Shown: one piece after another, positions 1 to 7,652 of the stretch
Position numbering within the stretch: position 1 is the stretch's first letter
Layout: each line of letters starts with the position of its first letter
Source: Actinomycetes bacterium
GTDB taxonomy: Bacteria; Actinomycetota; Acidimicrobiia; Acidimicrobiales; Bog-793
Length of the DNA stretch: 11,284 nt
Direction: 5' to 3'
NCBI GenBank assembly: GCA_021823365.1
Contig: JAKAOD010000053.1
Coordinates: 1-11,284 of the forward strand
The notes under the pieces: model-generated
Databases searched by the model: none
The model's input: the letters and a program-made list of their open reading frames with translations, nothing else
What the model was told of the DNA's origin: nothing
Position numbers and translations under genes: made by a program

Positions 1-1156
1 TGCCGAGGGTGCAGACGTTCAGGACCTGGGTCTCCCCCCGCTGGAACAGCGAGGACCCGTGCGCGGTCGGGAAGAGGTCGACCTCGGCGGAGAGCGGCCG
101 GATGTCGGCGGTGCCGCGGCCGTCGACGCGCAACCCCTCTTCGACGATGCGCGTTCGCACGAGCTTCTTGGTCAGCGCCCTCACGGCGGCCGAGATCTCG
201 CGCTCGCGCTGTTCGAACGCGCTCGAGAGCTCCGCGACGACCGCCGCGGTGACCGCCTCGATCTCCGCGTTGCGCGCGGCTTTGTCGGCGATGCTGACCG
301 CCTTGGCGATCCGCTCCGTCGCGATCTCGAGCACCCGCTCCCAGACGTCGTCGCCGTAATCGGTGAACGTCGAGAACGCGATCGGCTCGATCGCCCCGCG
401 TGCCTCGACGAAGCGAGCGACGAGCTCGCGCTGGAGCTCGATCGACTCACGGATCCAGGTCTTGGCCGCTTCGAGCCCCTGCGCGAGCACCTCCTCGGTG
501 ACCCTGGGGGCGCCATCTTCGTAGAGCTGCCACGAGCGCTCGGTGCCGCCGGCCTCGACCATCATGATCGCGATGTCGGCGCCAGGCTCCTGAGAGAGCG
601 CCCGCCCGGCGACGACCAGCTCGAAGGTGGACTCGTCCCCCTCCTGGAAGCTCGGGTGCGGAGTCCAGTGGCCGTCGGTCGCGAATGCGATGCGGACCGC
701 GCCGATCGGTCCATCGAAGGGGATGCCCGAGATCATGAGCGCCGCCGACGCTGCGTTGATGGCGAGGACGTCGTGGGGGTTCACCTGGTCTGCGCCGAAC
801 ACGGTGCCGACGACGTGCACCTCGTTGCGGAACCCTTTCGGGAACGACGGGCGCAGCGGGCGGTCGATCAGGCGGCACGTGAGGATCGCCTGGTCCGAGG
901 CTCTGCCCTCGCGGCGGAAGAAGGACCCGGGGATCTTCCCGGCCGCGTACGCGCGCTCTTCGATGTCGACCGTGAGCGGGAAGAAGTCCGTGCCCTCACG
1001 GACCGTTCTGGCCGCCACGGCGGTGGCGAGGACGACGGTGTCGCCGATGCGGCCGAGGACTGCACCGTCGGCCTGCTGGGCGAGCTTCCCCGCCTCGAAC
1101 GTCATGGATCGGTCGGTGCCGCTGATCGGCGCCGACACGGAGATGGCCTCGGCCAA
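1..1156 (-). CDS. pnp: Polyribonucleotide nucleotidyltransferase (PNPase), 5' part, cut by window edge
   Basis: PNPase degrades RNA 3'-to-5' by phosphorolysis and can add nucleotides in reverse; it is cytoplasmic and often part of a degradosome. About 385 N-terminal residues are visible of the roughly 700 or more usual for the family. The first RNase PH domain shows GKIPGSFFRREGR (about residues 73–85) and LIDRPLRPSF (96–105). An alpha-helical middle follows, and the second RNase PH core begins with LRVDGRGTADIRPL and FQRGETQVLNVCTLG at the window edge. The KH and S1 domains would lie outside. The start is TTG at 1156: an in-frame TGA lies 24 bases upstream (1180–1178), TTG is the only usual start codon between, and AAAGGAG sits 5 bases before it. 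It lies downstream of rpsO, the classic arrangement, with a 157-bp structured gap. Identity is certain; only the 3' end is unseen. Confidence 0.97.
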   Translation of the reverse strand, partial: MAEAISVSAPISGTDRSMTFEAGKLAQQADGAVLGRIGDTVVLATAVAARTVREGTDFFPLTVDIEERAYAAGKIPGSFFRREGRASDQAILTCRLIDRPLRPSFPKGFRNEVHVVGTVFGADQVNPHDVLAINAASAALMISGIPFDGPIGAVRIAFATDGHWTPHPSFQEGDESTFELVVAGRALSQEPGADIAIMMVEAGGTERSWQLYEDGAPRVTEEVLAQGLEAAKTWIRESIELQRELVARFVEARGAIEPIAFSTFTDYGDDVWERVLEIATERIAKAVSIADKAARNAEIEAVTAAVVAELSSAFEQREREISAAVRALTKKLVRTRIVEEGLRVDGRGTADIRPLSAEVDLFPTAHGSSLFQRGETQVLNVCTLG

Positions 1157-1199
1157 CGGTGCTCCTTTGTCCGGGGGTCAGTGCCGTGGCCGGTTCCCA

Positions 1200-1211
1200 G
1201 TGGTCGACCAC
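1200..1211. repeat. 12-bp perfect palindrome in the pnp leader
   Basis: GTGGTCGACCAC is a perfect self-complementary sequence in the rpsO–pnp gap, 44 bases before the pnp start. Next to it (1209–1228) is a weaker imperfect inverted repeat, CACCC…GGGTG. In RNA these could fold upstream of the pnp ribosome-binding site. It could equally be a protein-binding site or chance in GC-rich DNA. Confidence 0.4.
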
Positions 1212-1276
1212 CCCGGACATCCCGGGTGATCGGCGACTGGCAGCCGACGCTGCGGCCTGCCCGTCTCTGTTGTGCG

Positions 1277-1305
1277 ACCGCCCGACCGGGAGCCGGTCGG
1301 GCGGT
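1277..1305 (-). terminator. Strong hairpin between rpsO and pnp (partial terminator or RNA-processing site)
   Basis: A perfect 13-bp stem (ACCGCCCGACCGG and its complement) closes a 3-base loop, beginning 8 bases after the rpsO stop codon. The downstream tract on the transcribed strand is TCGCACAACAG, not a T-run, so it is not a canonical intrinsic terminator. In E. coli the rpsO–pnp gap holds an attenuating terminator and RNase III sites used in pnp autoregulation; a similar role here is an inference from position. It may mainly protect the 3' end of rpsO mRNA. Confidence 0.6.
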
Positions 1306-1313
1306 TCGATGTG

Positions 1314-1571
1314 CTAGCGGCGGATCCCGAGTCGTCCGATGATCGACCGGTACCGCTCGACATCGTTGCCCCGGACGTAGTCCAGGAGCCGCCTGCGGCG
1401 CCCGATGAGCTTCATCAGGCCCCTGCGGGTGTGATGGTCGCCCTTGTGGATCTTCAGGTGCTCGGTCAGTTGCGAGATGCGGTCGGTCAGCAGGGCGATC
1501 TGGACCTCGGGCGAACCCGTGTCGGTCTCGTGGAGCCGGTGCTCGGCGATGATGACTGGCTTCTCGGGCAT
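1314..1571 (-). CDS. rpsO: 30S ribosomal protein S15
   Basis: S15 is a primary 16S rRNA-binding protein that nucleates the platform of the small subunit and contributes to an intersubunit bridge. The protein has 85 residues, against 89 in E. coli; the difference is at the N-terminus. Family signatures are clear: [16 protein letters not shown] (residues 17–32), the rRNA-contact segment [11 protein letters not shown] (42–52), RRRRLLDYV (58–66) and the C-terminal [14 protein letters not shown]. The ATG at 1571 gives [20 protein letters not shown], which aligns with family N-termini. A GAGG lies 11 bases upstream, a slightly long spacing. A start at 1709 would add 46 Ala/Pro/Arg-rich residues unlike S15. 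It lies between ribF (195-bp gap) and pnp (157-bp gap), so it may have its own promoter. Confidence 0.97.
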   Translation of the reverse strand: MPEKPVIIAEHRLHETDTGSPEVQIALLTDRISQLTEHLKIHKGDHHTRRGLMKLIGRRRRLLDYVRGNDVERYRSIIGRLGIRR

Positions 1572-1630
1572 GTACGAACAGACCTCGCGACCCTCGGGCG
1601 GCGGGCGCGGCGACCCCGCGACCCCTGCGC

Positions 1631-1639
1631 AGGTTAGCA
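1631..1639 (-). promoter_or_regulatory. Possible extended -10 element for rpsO
   Basis: On the minus strand the sequence reads TGC-TAACCT, matching a TGn extended -10 plus a TAnnnT hexamer of the actinobacterial housekeeping type. Initiation about 7 bases downstream would give an rpsO leader of roughly 50 bases. No convincing -35 element is seen. The position in the 195-bp ribF–rpsO gap fits a promoter, but such short motifs occur by chance. Confidence 0.3.
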
Positions 1640-1699
1640 GGCCGGTCGGCGCGGCGGCATGCGGCCGGCATCGCCACGAAGTCCGAGGCAGGCCCTTCG

Positions 1700-1754
1700 T
1701 CTGCGCCACCAGCGCAGAGCCTCCGGAGCCGTCCCTCCCGCGTCGCCCGGAGGC
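1700..1754 (-). other. Inverted repeats in the ribF–rpsO gap
   Basis: Two candidate stems lie just downstream of the ribF stop. One is a 19-base perfect hairpin at 1700–1718 (TCTGCGC, 5-base loop, GCGCAGA). The other is an 8-bp stem pairing 1719–1726 with 1747–1754 across a 20-base loop. Neither is followed by a T-run on the transcribed strand. They might end or stabilise the ribF message. The remaining gap sequence (1572–1766) shows no gene I can support. Confidence 0.35.
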
Positions 1755-1766
1755 ACGCGAGCCGGC

Positions 1767-2774
1767 TCAGACGCCGCTTCGGTCCAGCACGCGGCGGGTC
1801 TCGGCGACGTCGGCCCACATCTGGGCGACGAGGTCCTCCGTCCGGTCGAACCGACGCTCGTCACGGAGGCGCTCGACGAACGCGACGCCGACCCGCTCCC
1901 CGTAGAGCTCGCCGTCGAAACCGATGAGGTGGGCCTCGACGAGGGGTGCAGGCGCCGCGCGGTGCGGCTTTGCGAACGTCGGCCGGATGCCCACCGAGAT
2001 GGCCGCGGGGTGCTGCGACCCGTCGGTCCGGCGGCACCAGCCCGCGTAGATCCCGAGGGCGGGCAGCGCGATGCCTTCTTCGACCGCGACGTTCGCGGTC
2101 GGCATCCCGAGCTGCGACCCGCCCCGCCCGTTGCCGTGGACGACCTCGCCACGGACCTCGTGGGGGCGCGCGAGAAGCCGTGCGGCGGCGGCCACATCGC
2201 CTGCGGCGACGAGGGCGCGGATGCGCGTCGACGAGACGGCGGTGACCCCCCCTTCCCTCTCCCCGCCGCGGATGCCGCCGGGGCCATCCGGTTCGCGACC
2301 CCCGACGACGGCCAGCGCGACGCCCACCACGCTGAAGCCCCAGATCGCGCCGAGCGTGCGGAGGAGCGCGACGTCCCCCTTGCGGCCGTGGCCGAAGTGG
2401 AAGTCCTCGCCGACGACGATCACCTTCGCCCCGAGCGCGCGGAGCAGCACCTCGTCGACGAAGTCCTCCGCCGACTCGTCGGCCCGTCCGGCGTCGAAGT
2501 GCACCACCACCGTGAGGTCGACGCCGCAGGAGGCGAGGAGCTCGAGCTTCTGCTCGGTGTCCGTCAACAGGAGCGGCGCGGACTCCGGCCGGACCACCGT
2601 CGCCGGGTGCCGGTCGAAGGTCACGACGGCAGAGGGCACGCCGAGGGAGTCGGCCTCTGCGCGGAGCCGGGCCAGGAGGCGCCGGTGCCCGAGGTGGACG
2701 CCGTCGTAGTTGCCGATCGTGACAGCGGACCCCGCCACGACGCCGGGCGCCTGCTCCGAGGTGAGCACCTGCAC
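1767..2774 (-). CDS. ribF: Bifunctional riboflavin kinase / FAD synthetase
   Basis: RibF phosphorylates riboflavin to FMN and then adenylates it to FAD; it is soluble. With the GTG start at 2774 the protein has 335 residues. The N-terminal FAD synthetase domain shows GNYDGVHLGH (21–30), TFDRHP (52–57), GEDFHFGHGRKGD (122–134) and SSTRIR (181–186). The C-terminal riboflavin kinase domain shows VRGEVVHGNGRG (207–218), LGMPTAN (222–228), GIYAG (241–245) and FVERLRDERRF (299–309). A Gly-rich insertion (about 159–177) precedes SSTRIR and looks longer than usual. GTG at 2774 puts VTIG close to the start as in relatives; a GTG at 2840 would translate a tandem-repeat array and is less likely. There is no Shine-Dalgarno before 2774, but TATCCT lies 8 bases upstream, so a leaderless or near-leaderless message is possible. 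A 199-bp gap separates it from truB. Confidence 0.95.
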   Translation of the reverse strand: MQVLTSEQAPGVVAGSAVTIGNYDGVHLGHRRLLARLRAEADSLGVPSAVVTFDRHPATVVRPESAPLLLTDTEQKLELLASCGVDLTVVVHFDAGRADESAEDFVDEVLLRALGAKVIVVGEDFHFGHGRKGDVALLRTLGAIWGFSVVGVALAVVGGREPDGPGGIRGGEREGGVTAVSSTRIRALVAAGDVAAAARLLARPHEVRGEVVHGNGRGGSQLGMPTANVAVEEGIALPALGIYAGWCRRTDGSQHPAAISVGIRPTFAKPHRAAPAPLVEAHLIGFDGELYGERVGVAFVERLRDERRFDRTEDLVAQMWADVAETRRVLDRSGV

Positions 2775-2800
2775 GTCGATCGAGGATAGACGGCCCCGAA

Positions 2801-2864
2801 CGGCCCACCTGCGGGACGGCTCACCTGCGGGACGGCCCACCTGCGGGACGGCTCACCTGCGGGA
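2801..2864. repeat. Tandem repeat, 4 x 16 bp, upstream of ribF
   Basis: Four adjacent 16-bp units alternate between CGGCCCACCTGCGGGA and CGGCTCACCTGCGGGA, so the array is also two copies of a 32-bp unit. The only difference between unit types is one C/T position. A partial fifth unit (CGGC) follows. The array fills the gap immediately upstream of ribF and is not required to be translated. Recent duplication by slippage is the simplest origin. Confidence 0.95.
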
Positions 2865-2880
2865 CGGCACTGCCGGCCGG

Positions 2881-2919
2881 GCATGGGCGCCGGGCATGGG
2901 CGCCGGGCATGGGCGCCGG
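2881..2919. repeat. Tandem repeat, 3 x 13 bp, in the truB–ribF gap
   Basis: Three identical copies of GCATGGGCGCCGG lie head to tail. Each contains the self-complementary GGCGCC. The unit is unrelated to the 16-bp array 16 bases away. Together the two arrays make up about half of the 199 bases between the truB stop and the ribF start; in the rest I see no gene. Confidence 0.95.
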
Positions 2920-2973
2920 GTGCGAAGCGCCTGCACGGGCGGGGCAGCGGGCACGCAGCCCCTCCCCTCCCGT

Positions 2974-3864
2974 TCAGCGGGACGCGAGCACGACGGCCGG
3001 GCGGATGCGGTGCCCGACTGTGCGCTCGTAGACGGCGAGCAGCCTCCCCGTCTGGTCCACGAGCGCCCACGGACCGTCGCCGGTCGCGCCGATCGGCACC
3101 TTGTCGAGAGGGCGCCCGAAGGCGACGACCTGCGCAATGTCGGGACCGATGGTCACACGGTCGAGATCACGCAGGGCCTCGGCGGGCGAGCGCAGCGACG
3201 ACGCGTCCAGCGCGTCGACCGGCTGCGCCTCGTCGAGGGTGAACGACCCGACGCGGGTGCGCCGGAGGTGCCGGAGGTGGGCACCGCCACCGAGCGCGCT
3301 GCCGAGATCTGCGGCGAGCGAGCGCACGTAGGTTCCGGACGAGCAGGCGACCGTCGCCTCCAGGACGCCGGGCACGTCGGTGGCCTCGAGGTCGAACCGC
3401 TGCACCCGGACGGTGCGGGCCGGACGCTCCACCTCGACCCCTCGGCGCGCCAGCTCGTGGAGCCTCCTTCCGCCCACCTTGACGGCCGACACCATCGGCG
3501 GGACCTGCTGGACGAGACCGGTCAGCTCGGCGGCCGCGGCACGCGCCTCGTCCAACGACACGCCGGACATGTCCCACTCGGCGAGGACGTTCCCGGACGC
3601 GTCGAGGGTGTCGGTCGCGCAGCCGAGCACGATCTCCGCGGTGTACTCCTTCCCGAGAGCCGTCAGGTACCGCAGCACGCGCGTGACCCGTCCGAGCCCC
3701 ACCAGCAGCACCCCGGTCGCGTCCGGGTCGAGGGTGCCCGCGTGGCCGGCGCGGCGTTGCCCGAAGACGGCCCGGACACGCGCGACCACGTCATGGGACG
3801 TCCAGCCCGCCGCCTTGTCCACCACCACGAGCCCGTTCGGGCCACCAGACGCCGTTCTCGTCAC
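2974..3864 (-). CDS. truB: tRNA pseudouridine(55) synthase
   Basis: TruB converts U55 in the T-loop of tRNAs to pseudouridine and also acts as a tRNA-folding chaperone. The 296-residue protein has the usual length. It shows GLVVVDKAAGWTSHDVV (11–27) and GHAGTLDPDATGVLL (40–54), the latter holding the catalytic Asp at 46. KEYTAEIVLG, PPMVSAVKVGGRRLHELAR and SSGTYVRSLAADLG follow, and a C-terminal domain ends in RPAVVLASR. The start is GTG, and GTGA overlaps the rbfA stop by 4 bases (3864–3861), indicating translational coupling; GAGG lies about 10 bases upstream inside rbfA. In many actinobacteria a DHH-family phosphoesterase gene sits between rbfA and truB; here the two genes touch. Confidence 0.97.
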   Translation of the reverse strand: MTRTASGGPNGLVVVDKAAGWTSHDVVARVRAVFGQRRAGHAGTLDPDATGVLLVGLGRVTRVLRYLTALGKEYTAEIVLGCATDTLDASGNVLAEWDMSGVSLDEARAAAAELTGLVQQVPPMVSAVKVGGRRLHELARRGVEVERPARTVRVQRFDLEATDVPGVLEATVACSSGTYVRSLAADLGSALGGGAHLRHLRRTRVGSFTLDEAQPVDALDASSLRSPAEALRDLDRVTIGPDIAQVVAFGRPLDKVPIGATGDGPWALVDQTGRLLAVYERTVGHRIRPAVVLASR

Positions 3865-4298
3865 GGTCGAGGGTCCTCGAGATGCTCGGCGCGCTCCGTG
3901 TAGCTCGCGCGTTCCGTGTAGCTCGCGCGCTCCGTGCGCTCCGTTCGAGCGGCCCTCTCGGCGCCGAGGCGGCGGAGGATCTCCTCGACCCTTTCCCCTT
4001 CGCGTACCGCCGGGTCGGCCGTGAACTGCAGACGCGGGGTCCGTTTCATTCGGACCTGCCGACCGACTGCCCGCTGGATCTGGCTCCGGCGCTCCTCCAG
4101 CGCCGTGGCAGACTCCTCTCCCATCGTCGCGAGGAACACCGTCGCGGTGCGGAGGTCCCCGCTCACCTCGACGGAGGTCACGGTGACGAGTCGGAGACGT
4201 TCGTCCGCATCTGCGAGCCGTTCGAGCTCCTCGCCGATGACCTGGCGCAGCACTTCGTTCACGCGCAACGCACGAGGGTAGTCGCGGCCGGGGTGCAT
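3861..4298 (-). CDS. rbfA: 30S ribosome-binding factor A
   Basis: RbfA binds the immature 30S subunit near the neck of 16S rRNA, helps late maturation and is needed for cold adaptation in E. coli. The protein has 145 residues. The KH-type core runs from RVNEVLRQVIGEEL (12–25) through LVTVTSVEVSGDLRTATVFL (37–56) to MKRTPRLQFTADPAVREGERVEEILRRL (84–111). A charged tail (about 114–145) repeats TERASY twice and looks disordered. The ATG at 4298 is preceded by a GAGG that overlaps the infB stop codon (TGAGG), with 9 bases of spacing. The stop overlaps the truB GTG as GTGA. An ORF extended upstream to 4535 only adds out-of-frame infB sequence. Confidence 0.95.
   Translation of the reverse strand: MHPGRDYPRALRVNEVLRQVIGEELERLADADERLRLVTVTSVEVSGDLRTATVFLATMGEESATALEERRSQIQRAVGRQVRMKRTPRLQFTADPAVREGERVEEILRRLGAERAARTERTERASYTERASYTERAEHLEDPRP
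3891..3936. repeat. Tandem repeat, about 2.5 x 18 bp, in the rbfA 3' end
   Basis: Units GCGCTCCGTGTAGCTCGC and GCGTTCCGTGTAGCTCGC are followed by a 10-base partial copy. On the coding strand each full unit encodes six residues (frame-dependent reading of ERASYT). Being a multiple of 3 it keeps the rbfA frame, so copy-number change would lengthen or shorten the RbfA tail without breaking it. Confidence 0.9.
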
Positions 4299-4309
4299 CC
4301 GGACCCGCC

Positions 4310-7300
4310 TCAGGTTCGCGCGATCTCGCGCTCCTCGAAGGTCTCGATCACATCGCCCTCCTCGAGGTTCTGGTAGTCCGAGAGCCCGATGCCGCACTCG
4401 TAACCGGCCTGGACCTCTCGGACGTCCTCTTTGAACCGGCGCAGCGAGGTGATGGTGCCGCGCCAGATGACGACGCCATCGCGCAGGAACCGCACCTTGG
4501 ACCCCCGCGTGATGCTCCCCTCTCGGACATAGCACCCGGCGACGGCGCCCACCCTCGGGATCCGAAACACCTGACGCACTTCGGCCTCGCCCGAGATCAC
4601 CTCCTCCGTCTTCGGGGCGAGCATGCCGATCATCGCCGCCTCGATGTCCTCCAGCAGCTTGTAGATGATCTCGTAGGTGCGGATCTCCACGTCGGAGACC
4701 GCAGCGAGGTCACGGGCACGGCGATCGGGCCGGACGTTGAAGCCGATGATCGTCGCGTTCGAGGCCCGCGCGAGCTGGACGTCGTTCTCGGTGATGCCCC
4801 CAACGCCGCGGTGGACGAAGGAGAGCTTCACGTCGTCGCGTTCGAGCTTGCGCAGGCTCTCGGTCACGGCTTCGAGCGAACCTTGGACGTCTGCCTTCAA
4901 GACGAGGTTCAGCCTCGCAGTCTCACCACGTTGGATCTGCTCGAACAGGTCTTCGAGCCGCGCACCCGTCGCCGCCGACGGTGCGGGCAGGTGGCCCGAC
5001 AGCCGGAAGCGCTGCGCGCGCGCCTCGCCCAGGGTGCGGGCGGTGGTCAGGTCCTTCGCCACGCGCAGCTCGTCGCCTGCCTGGGGCGGCTCCGAGAAGC
5101 CGAGCACCTGGACCGGCATCGACGGGAGCGCTTCCTTCACGTGGTCGCCGCGGTCGTCGACGAGCGCCTTCACCCTCCCCCATGCCGCGCCGGCCACGAC
5201 CGGATCGCCGACACGCAGGGTGCCCGATTCGACGATGACGGTCGCGACGGGGCCGCGGCCCGCCTCGAGGTTCGCCTCCAGCACGGTGCCGCGCGCCCTT
5301 CCCTCGGGGGTCGCCATGAGCTCTTCGACTTCGGCCACCAAGGTGACCTGCTCGAGCAGGTCGTCGATACCGGTGCCCGCGAGCGCGGAGACCTGCACCA
5401 CGATCGTGTCGCCGCCCCACGCCTCGGGAACGAGCCCGCGTTCTGCGAGCTGCTGGAGCACGCGATCGGGGTTCGCGTCCGGCCGGTCCATCTTGTTGAT
5501 CGCGACCACGATCGGGACGTCGGCGGCCCTCGCGTGGTCGATGGCCTCGACCGTCTGGGGCATGACCCCGTCGTCCGCCGCGACGACGAGCACCACGATG
5601 TCGGTGACCTCGGCGCCGCGTGCTCGCATCGCCGTGAACGCCTCGTGGCCCGGCGTGTCGATGAAGGTGATCAGATGATCCTGCCATGTCACCTGGTAGG
5701 CGCCGATGTGCTGGGTGATGCCACCCGCCTCTCCTGCGACCACATTGGTCCGGCGGATCCTGTCGAGCAGGAGGGTCTTCCCGTGGTCGACGTGGCCCAT
5801 CACGGTGACGACCGGTGGCCGCGGGCGGAGGTCCTCCTCCCGCTCTTCCTCCAGGTCCTCGTCTTCGAAGTACTTCGCGAGCAGCTCGGCTTCGCGCTCC
5901 TCGCCCGGGTCGACGAGCCGCACGTGAGCGCCGAGCTCGGCTGCGAACAGCTCGATCATGTCGTCGCTGAGCGATTGCGTCGCGGTCACCATCTCACCCT
6001 GGAGCAGGAGGAAGCGCACGACGTCCCCCGCGGAGCGATTCAGCTTCGGGCCGAGGTCGCGTGCGGTCGACCCGCGCTCCACGATGATCTCGCCATCAGG
6101 TACCGGCGCGGTCGACGGGGTGTACATGGTGAGCTGCGTCGGCTCGAGCTCCTCGAGGTTGCGCCGTCGCCGTCGGACTCTCCGCTGGGGCGGGCGCCGT
6201 CCGGCGGGGCCACCGCGCGCGGCGGGGGGGCCACTCGGAGCGGTGGCCCGCCCGAAGCCGCCACCGCGGGACGGGAAGCCGCCACCGCCGCTCGGGCGCC
6301 CACCGCCACCGACTCCGGCGGGGCGCCCACCGGTACGCGGAGGGTAGGCGGGGCGCCCCCCGGCGGGGGGTGACGGCCGGCGTCCGCCCATTCCGGGCGG
6401 AGGTGGGATGGGACGGCCGCTCGGCCCGAGCGGCGGCCTGCCCGGCGGCGGCGGCACCGGCTTGCCCGAGGGGCTCAGGGGTGGGCGCGCAGGGCGCTGG
6501 CCGGCTGCCTGCGAAGGGCGCTGCGCAGAGCCAGGGGGTGACCCCGGCCGCGGCGAGGCCAGGGGCTGCGCCGGGCGCTGGCCGATCGACGACGCAGACG
6601 GGCGAGGTGGCAGCGGGCGGGTGCCCTCGTGCGCTCCCGCGGCGGGAGCCGCGACCGGGGCCGGCGAGGTGGGCGCGGGCGGCCCGGCGGACGCAGGCGG
6701 CCGAGGTGGCAGCGGGCGGCTGCCCGCGGGCGGACCCGCGGCGGGAGCCGCAGCCGGGGCCGTCGAGGCGGGCGCGGACGGCCTCGCGGGCGCAGGCGGG
6801 CGGGGTGGCAGCGGACCGGCGGGCGCAGGCGGGCGGGGTGGCAGCGGACCGGCGGGCGCAGGCGGGCGGGGTGGCAGCGGACCGGTACCCGCGGGCGGAC
6901 CCGCGGCGGGGACTGTCGAGGTGGGCGCGGACGGCCGTGCGGGCGGAACGGGCGCCACCGAAGGCTCCGCTGGACGGGGACCGGTGGCCACGAGCCGAGC
7001 CGGTGCGCCGGTCCCCCGGCTGGTCACAAGCCGCGGCCGCTCCGGTTCGACCTCGAGAGCCGGGGCGCCCCCTGGTGCCGGGGCGCCCCCTGGTGCCGGG
7101 AGCCGCGGGGGGGCCTTCTTCGCCACGACGGGAGCTGGCGGCTCCTCGGGCTGGACCGGGCGCCGTAGCCCTTGCGCATCGGCCCTCCTGCGGACGCGGT
7201 CCGCCTGGGCCTCCTCGATGGAGGACGAGTGACTCTTCACCCCGATCCCCAGCGCCAAGGCGAGGTCCAGGGCTTCTTTGTTCGTCAGGCCCAGCTCTCG

Positions 7301-7333
7301 GGCAAGTTCGTAGACGCGGATCTTCTTGGGCAA
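4310..7333 (-). CDS. infB: Translation initiation factor IF-2
   Basis: IF-2 is the GTPase that delivers fMet-tRNA to the 30S subunit and promotes subunit joining. The protein has 1007 residues, in the long actinobacterial class. Residues 1–55 form the N-terminal IF2_N fold ([19 protein letters not shown]). About 60–390 is a Pro/Ala/Gly/Arg linker with repeats. A second IF2_N-like segment covers about 404–470. The G domain has GHVDHGKT (513–520), GGITQHIG (537–544), DTPGHE (559–564), NKMD (613–616) and SAL (649–651). Domains II–IV follow and end in [15 protein letters not shown]. The start is TTG: an in-frame TGA lies 9 bases upstream (7342–7340) and GAGGA sits 3 bases before the TTG, rather close. 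The 5' end overlaps ylxR by 49 bp, suggesting coupling. rbfA begins 11 bp after the stop. Confidence 0.98.
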   Translation of the reverse strand: MPKKIRVYELARELGLTNKEALDLALALGIGVKSHSSSIEEAQADRVRRRADAQGLRRPVQPEEPPAPVVAKKAPPRLPAPGGAPAPGGAPALEVEPERPRLVTSRGTGAPARLVATGPRPAEPSVAPVPPARPSAPTSTVPAAGPPAGTGPLPPRPPAPAGPLPPRPPAPAGPLPPRPPAPARPSAPASTAPAAAPAAGPPAGSRPLPPRPPASAGPPAPTSPAPVAAPAAGAHEGTRPLPPRPSASSIGQRPAQPLASPRPGSPPGSAQRPSQAAGQRPARPPLSPSGKPVPPPPGRPPLGPSGRPIPPPPGMGGRRPSPPAGGRPAYPPRTGGRPAGVGGGGRPSGGGGFPSRGGGFGRATAPSGPPAARGGPAGRRPPQRRVRRRRRNLEELEPTQLTMYTPSTAPVPDGEIIVERGSTARDLGPKLNRSAGDVVRFLLLQGEMVTATQSLSDDMIELFAAELGAHVRLVDPGEEREAELLAKYFEDEDLEEEREEDLRPRPPVVTVMGHVDHGKTLLLDRIRRTNVVAGEAGGITQHIGAYQVTWQDHLITFIDTPGHEAFTAMRARGAEVTDIVVLVVAADDGVMPQTVEAIDHARAADVPIVVAINKMDRPDANPDRVLQQLAERGLVPEAWGGDTIVVQVSALAGTGIDDLLEQVTLVAEVEELMATPEGRARGTVLEANLEAGRGPVATVIVESGTLRVGDPVVAGAAWGRVKALVDDRGDHVKEALPSMPVQVLGFSEPPQAGDELRVAKDLTTARTLGEARAQRFRLSGHLPAPSAATGARLEDLFEQIQRGETARLNLVLKADVQGSLEAVTESLRKLERDDVKLSFVHRGVGGITENDVQLARASNATIIGFNVRPDRRARDLAAVSDVEIRTYEIIYKLLEDIEAAMIGMLAPKTEEVISGEAEVRQVFRIPRVGAVAGCYVREGSITRGSKVRFLRDGVVIWRGTITSLRRFKEDVREVQAGYECGIGLSDYQNLEEGDVIETFEEREIART
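6786..6884. repeat. Exact tandem repeat, 3 x 33 bp, inside infB
   Basis: Three identical 33-bp copies encode three consecutive [11 protein letters not shown] segments (IF-2 residues about 151–183). Diverged PLPPRP motifs recur near residues 207 and 240, so the array looks like the youngest expansion in an older repeat tract. The unit is a multiple of 3, so the frame is kept. Perfect identity at synonymous sites indicates recent duplication or gene conversion. Confidence 0.95.
7061..7096. repeat. Exact tandem repeat, 2 x 18 bp, inside infB
   Basis: Two identical copies of CGGGGCGCCCCCTGGTGC encode the [10 protein letters not shown] part of the IF-2 linker (residues about 80–91). It is in frame and lies in the same low-complexity linker as the 33-bp array. 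Confidence 0.9.
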
Positions 7334-7652
7334 CGTTCCTCAGTGTCCTCAGCCGTCTCCCGCACCCCACCGGGCGCAGGAGTGTCCATCCATCCTCCCA
7401 CATCGCCGGCTTCGGTCATCAGCCGGACCAGACCGTCGACGGCCGAGGGGGCCAATCTGGCGCGTAGCGCCCGCTCGAACGCCCCGCGTCTCGCCGCGCG
7501 CTCGAGGCATGCCGCCGATCCCCGGCACAGCCACGCGCCGCGCCCGGGAAGGGCGCGACCCGTGTCGAGCAAGCCGTCCGGGGTCCGCACCACTCTGACC
7601 AGCTCCGCTCGAGGGGCGCGCCGGCGGCAGCCGACGCACGTCCGTTCGCCAG

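Noticed and set aside
59..1342. Long plus-strand open frame opposite pnp and rpsO (427 codons)
   Set aside because: Arg/Asp-rich translation mirrors the minus-strand codons of clear pnp; no family signature. Typical shadow frame in high-GC DNA.
1767..2840. ribF starting at the GTG at 2840
   Set aside because: It would translate the 16-bp repeat array; the family N-terminus fits the GTG at 2774.
4811..6373. Long plus-strand open frame opposite infB (520 codons)
   Set aside because: Low-complexity His/Asp/Arg composition and exact antisense to the IF-2 G domain; no ribosome-binding site.
7285..7593. ylxR starting at the GTG at 7593
   Set aside because: It would drop [13 protein letters not shown], the most conserved start of the family, and has no Shine-Dalgarno at proper distance.
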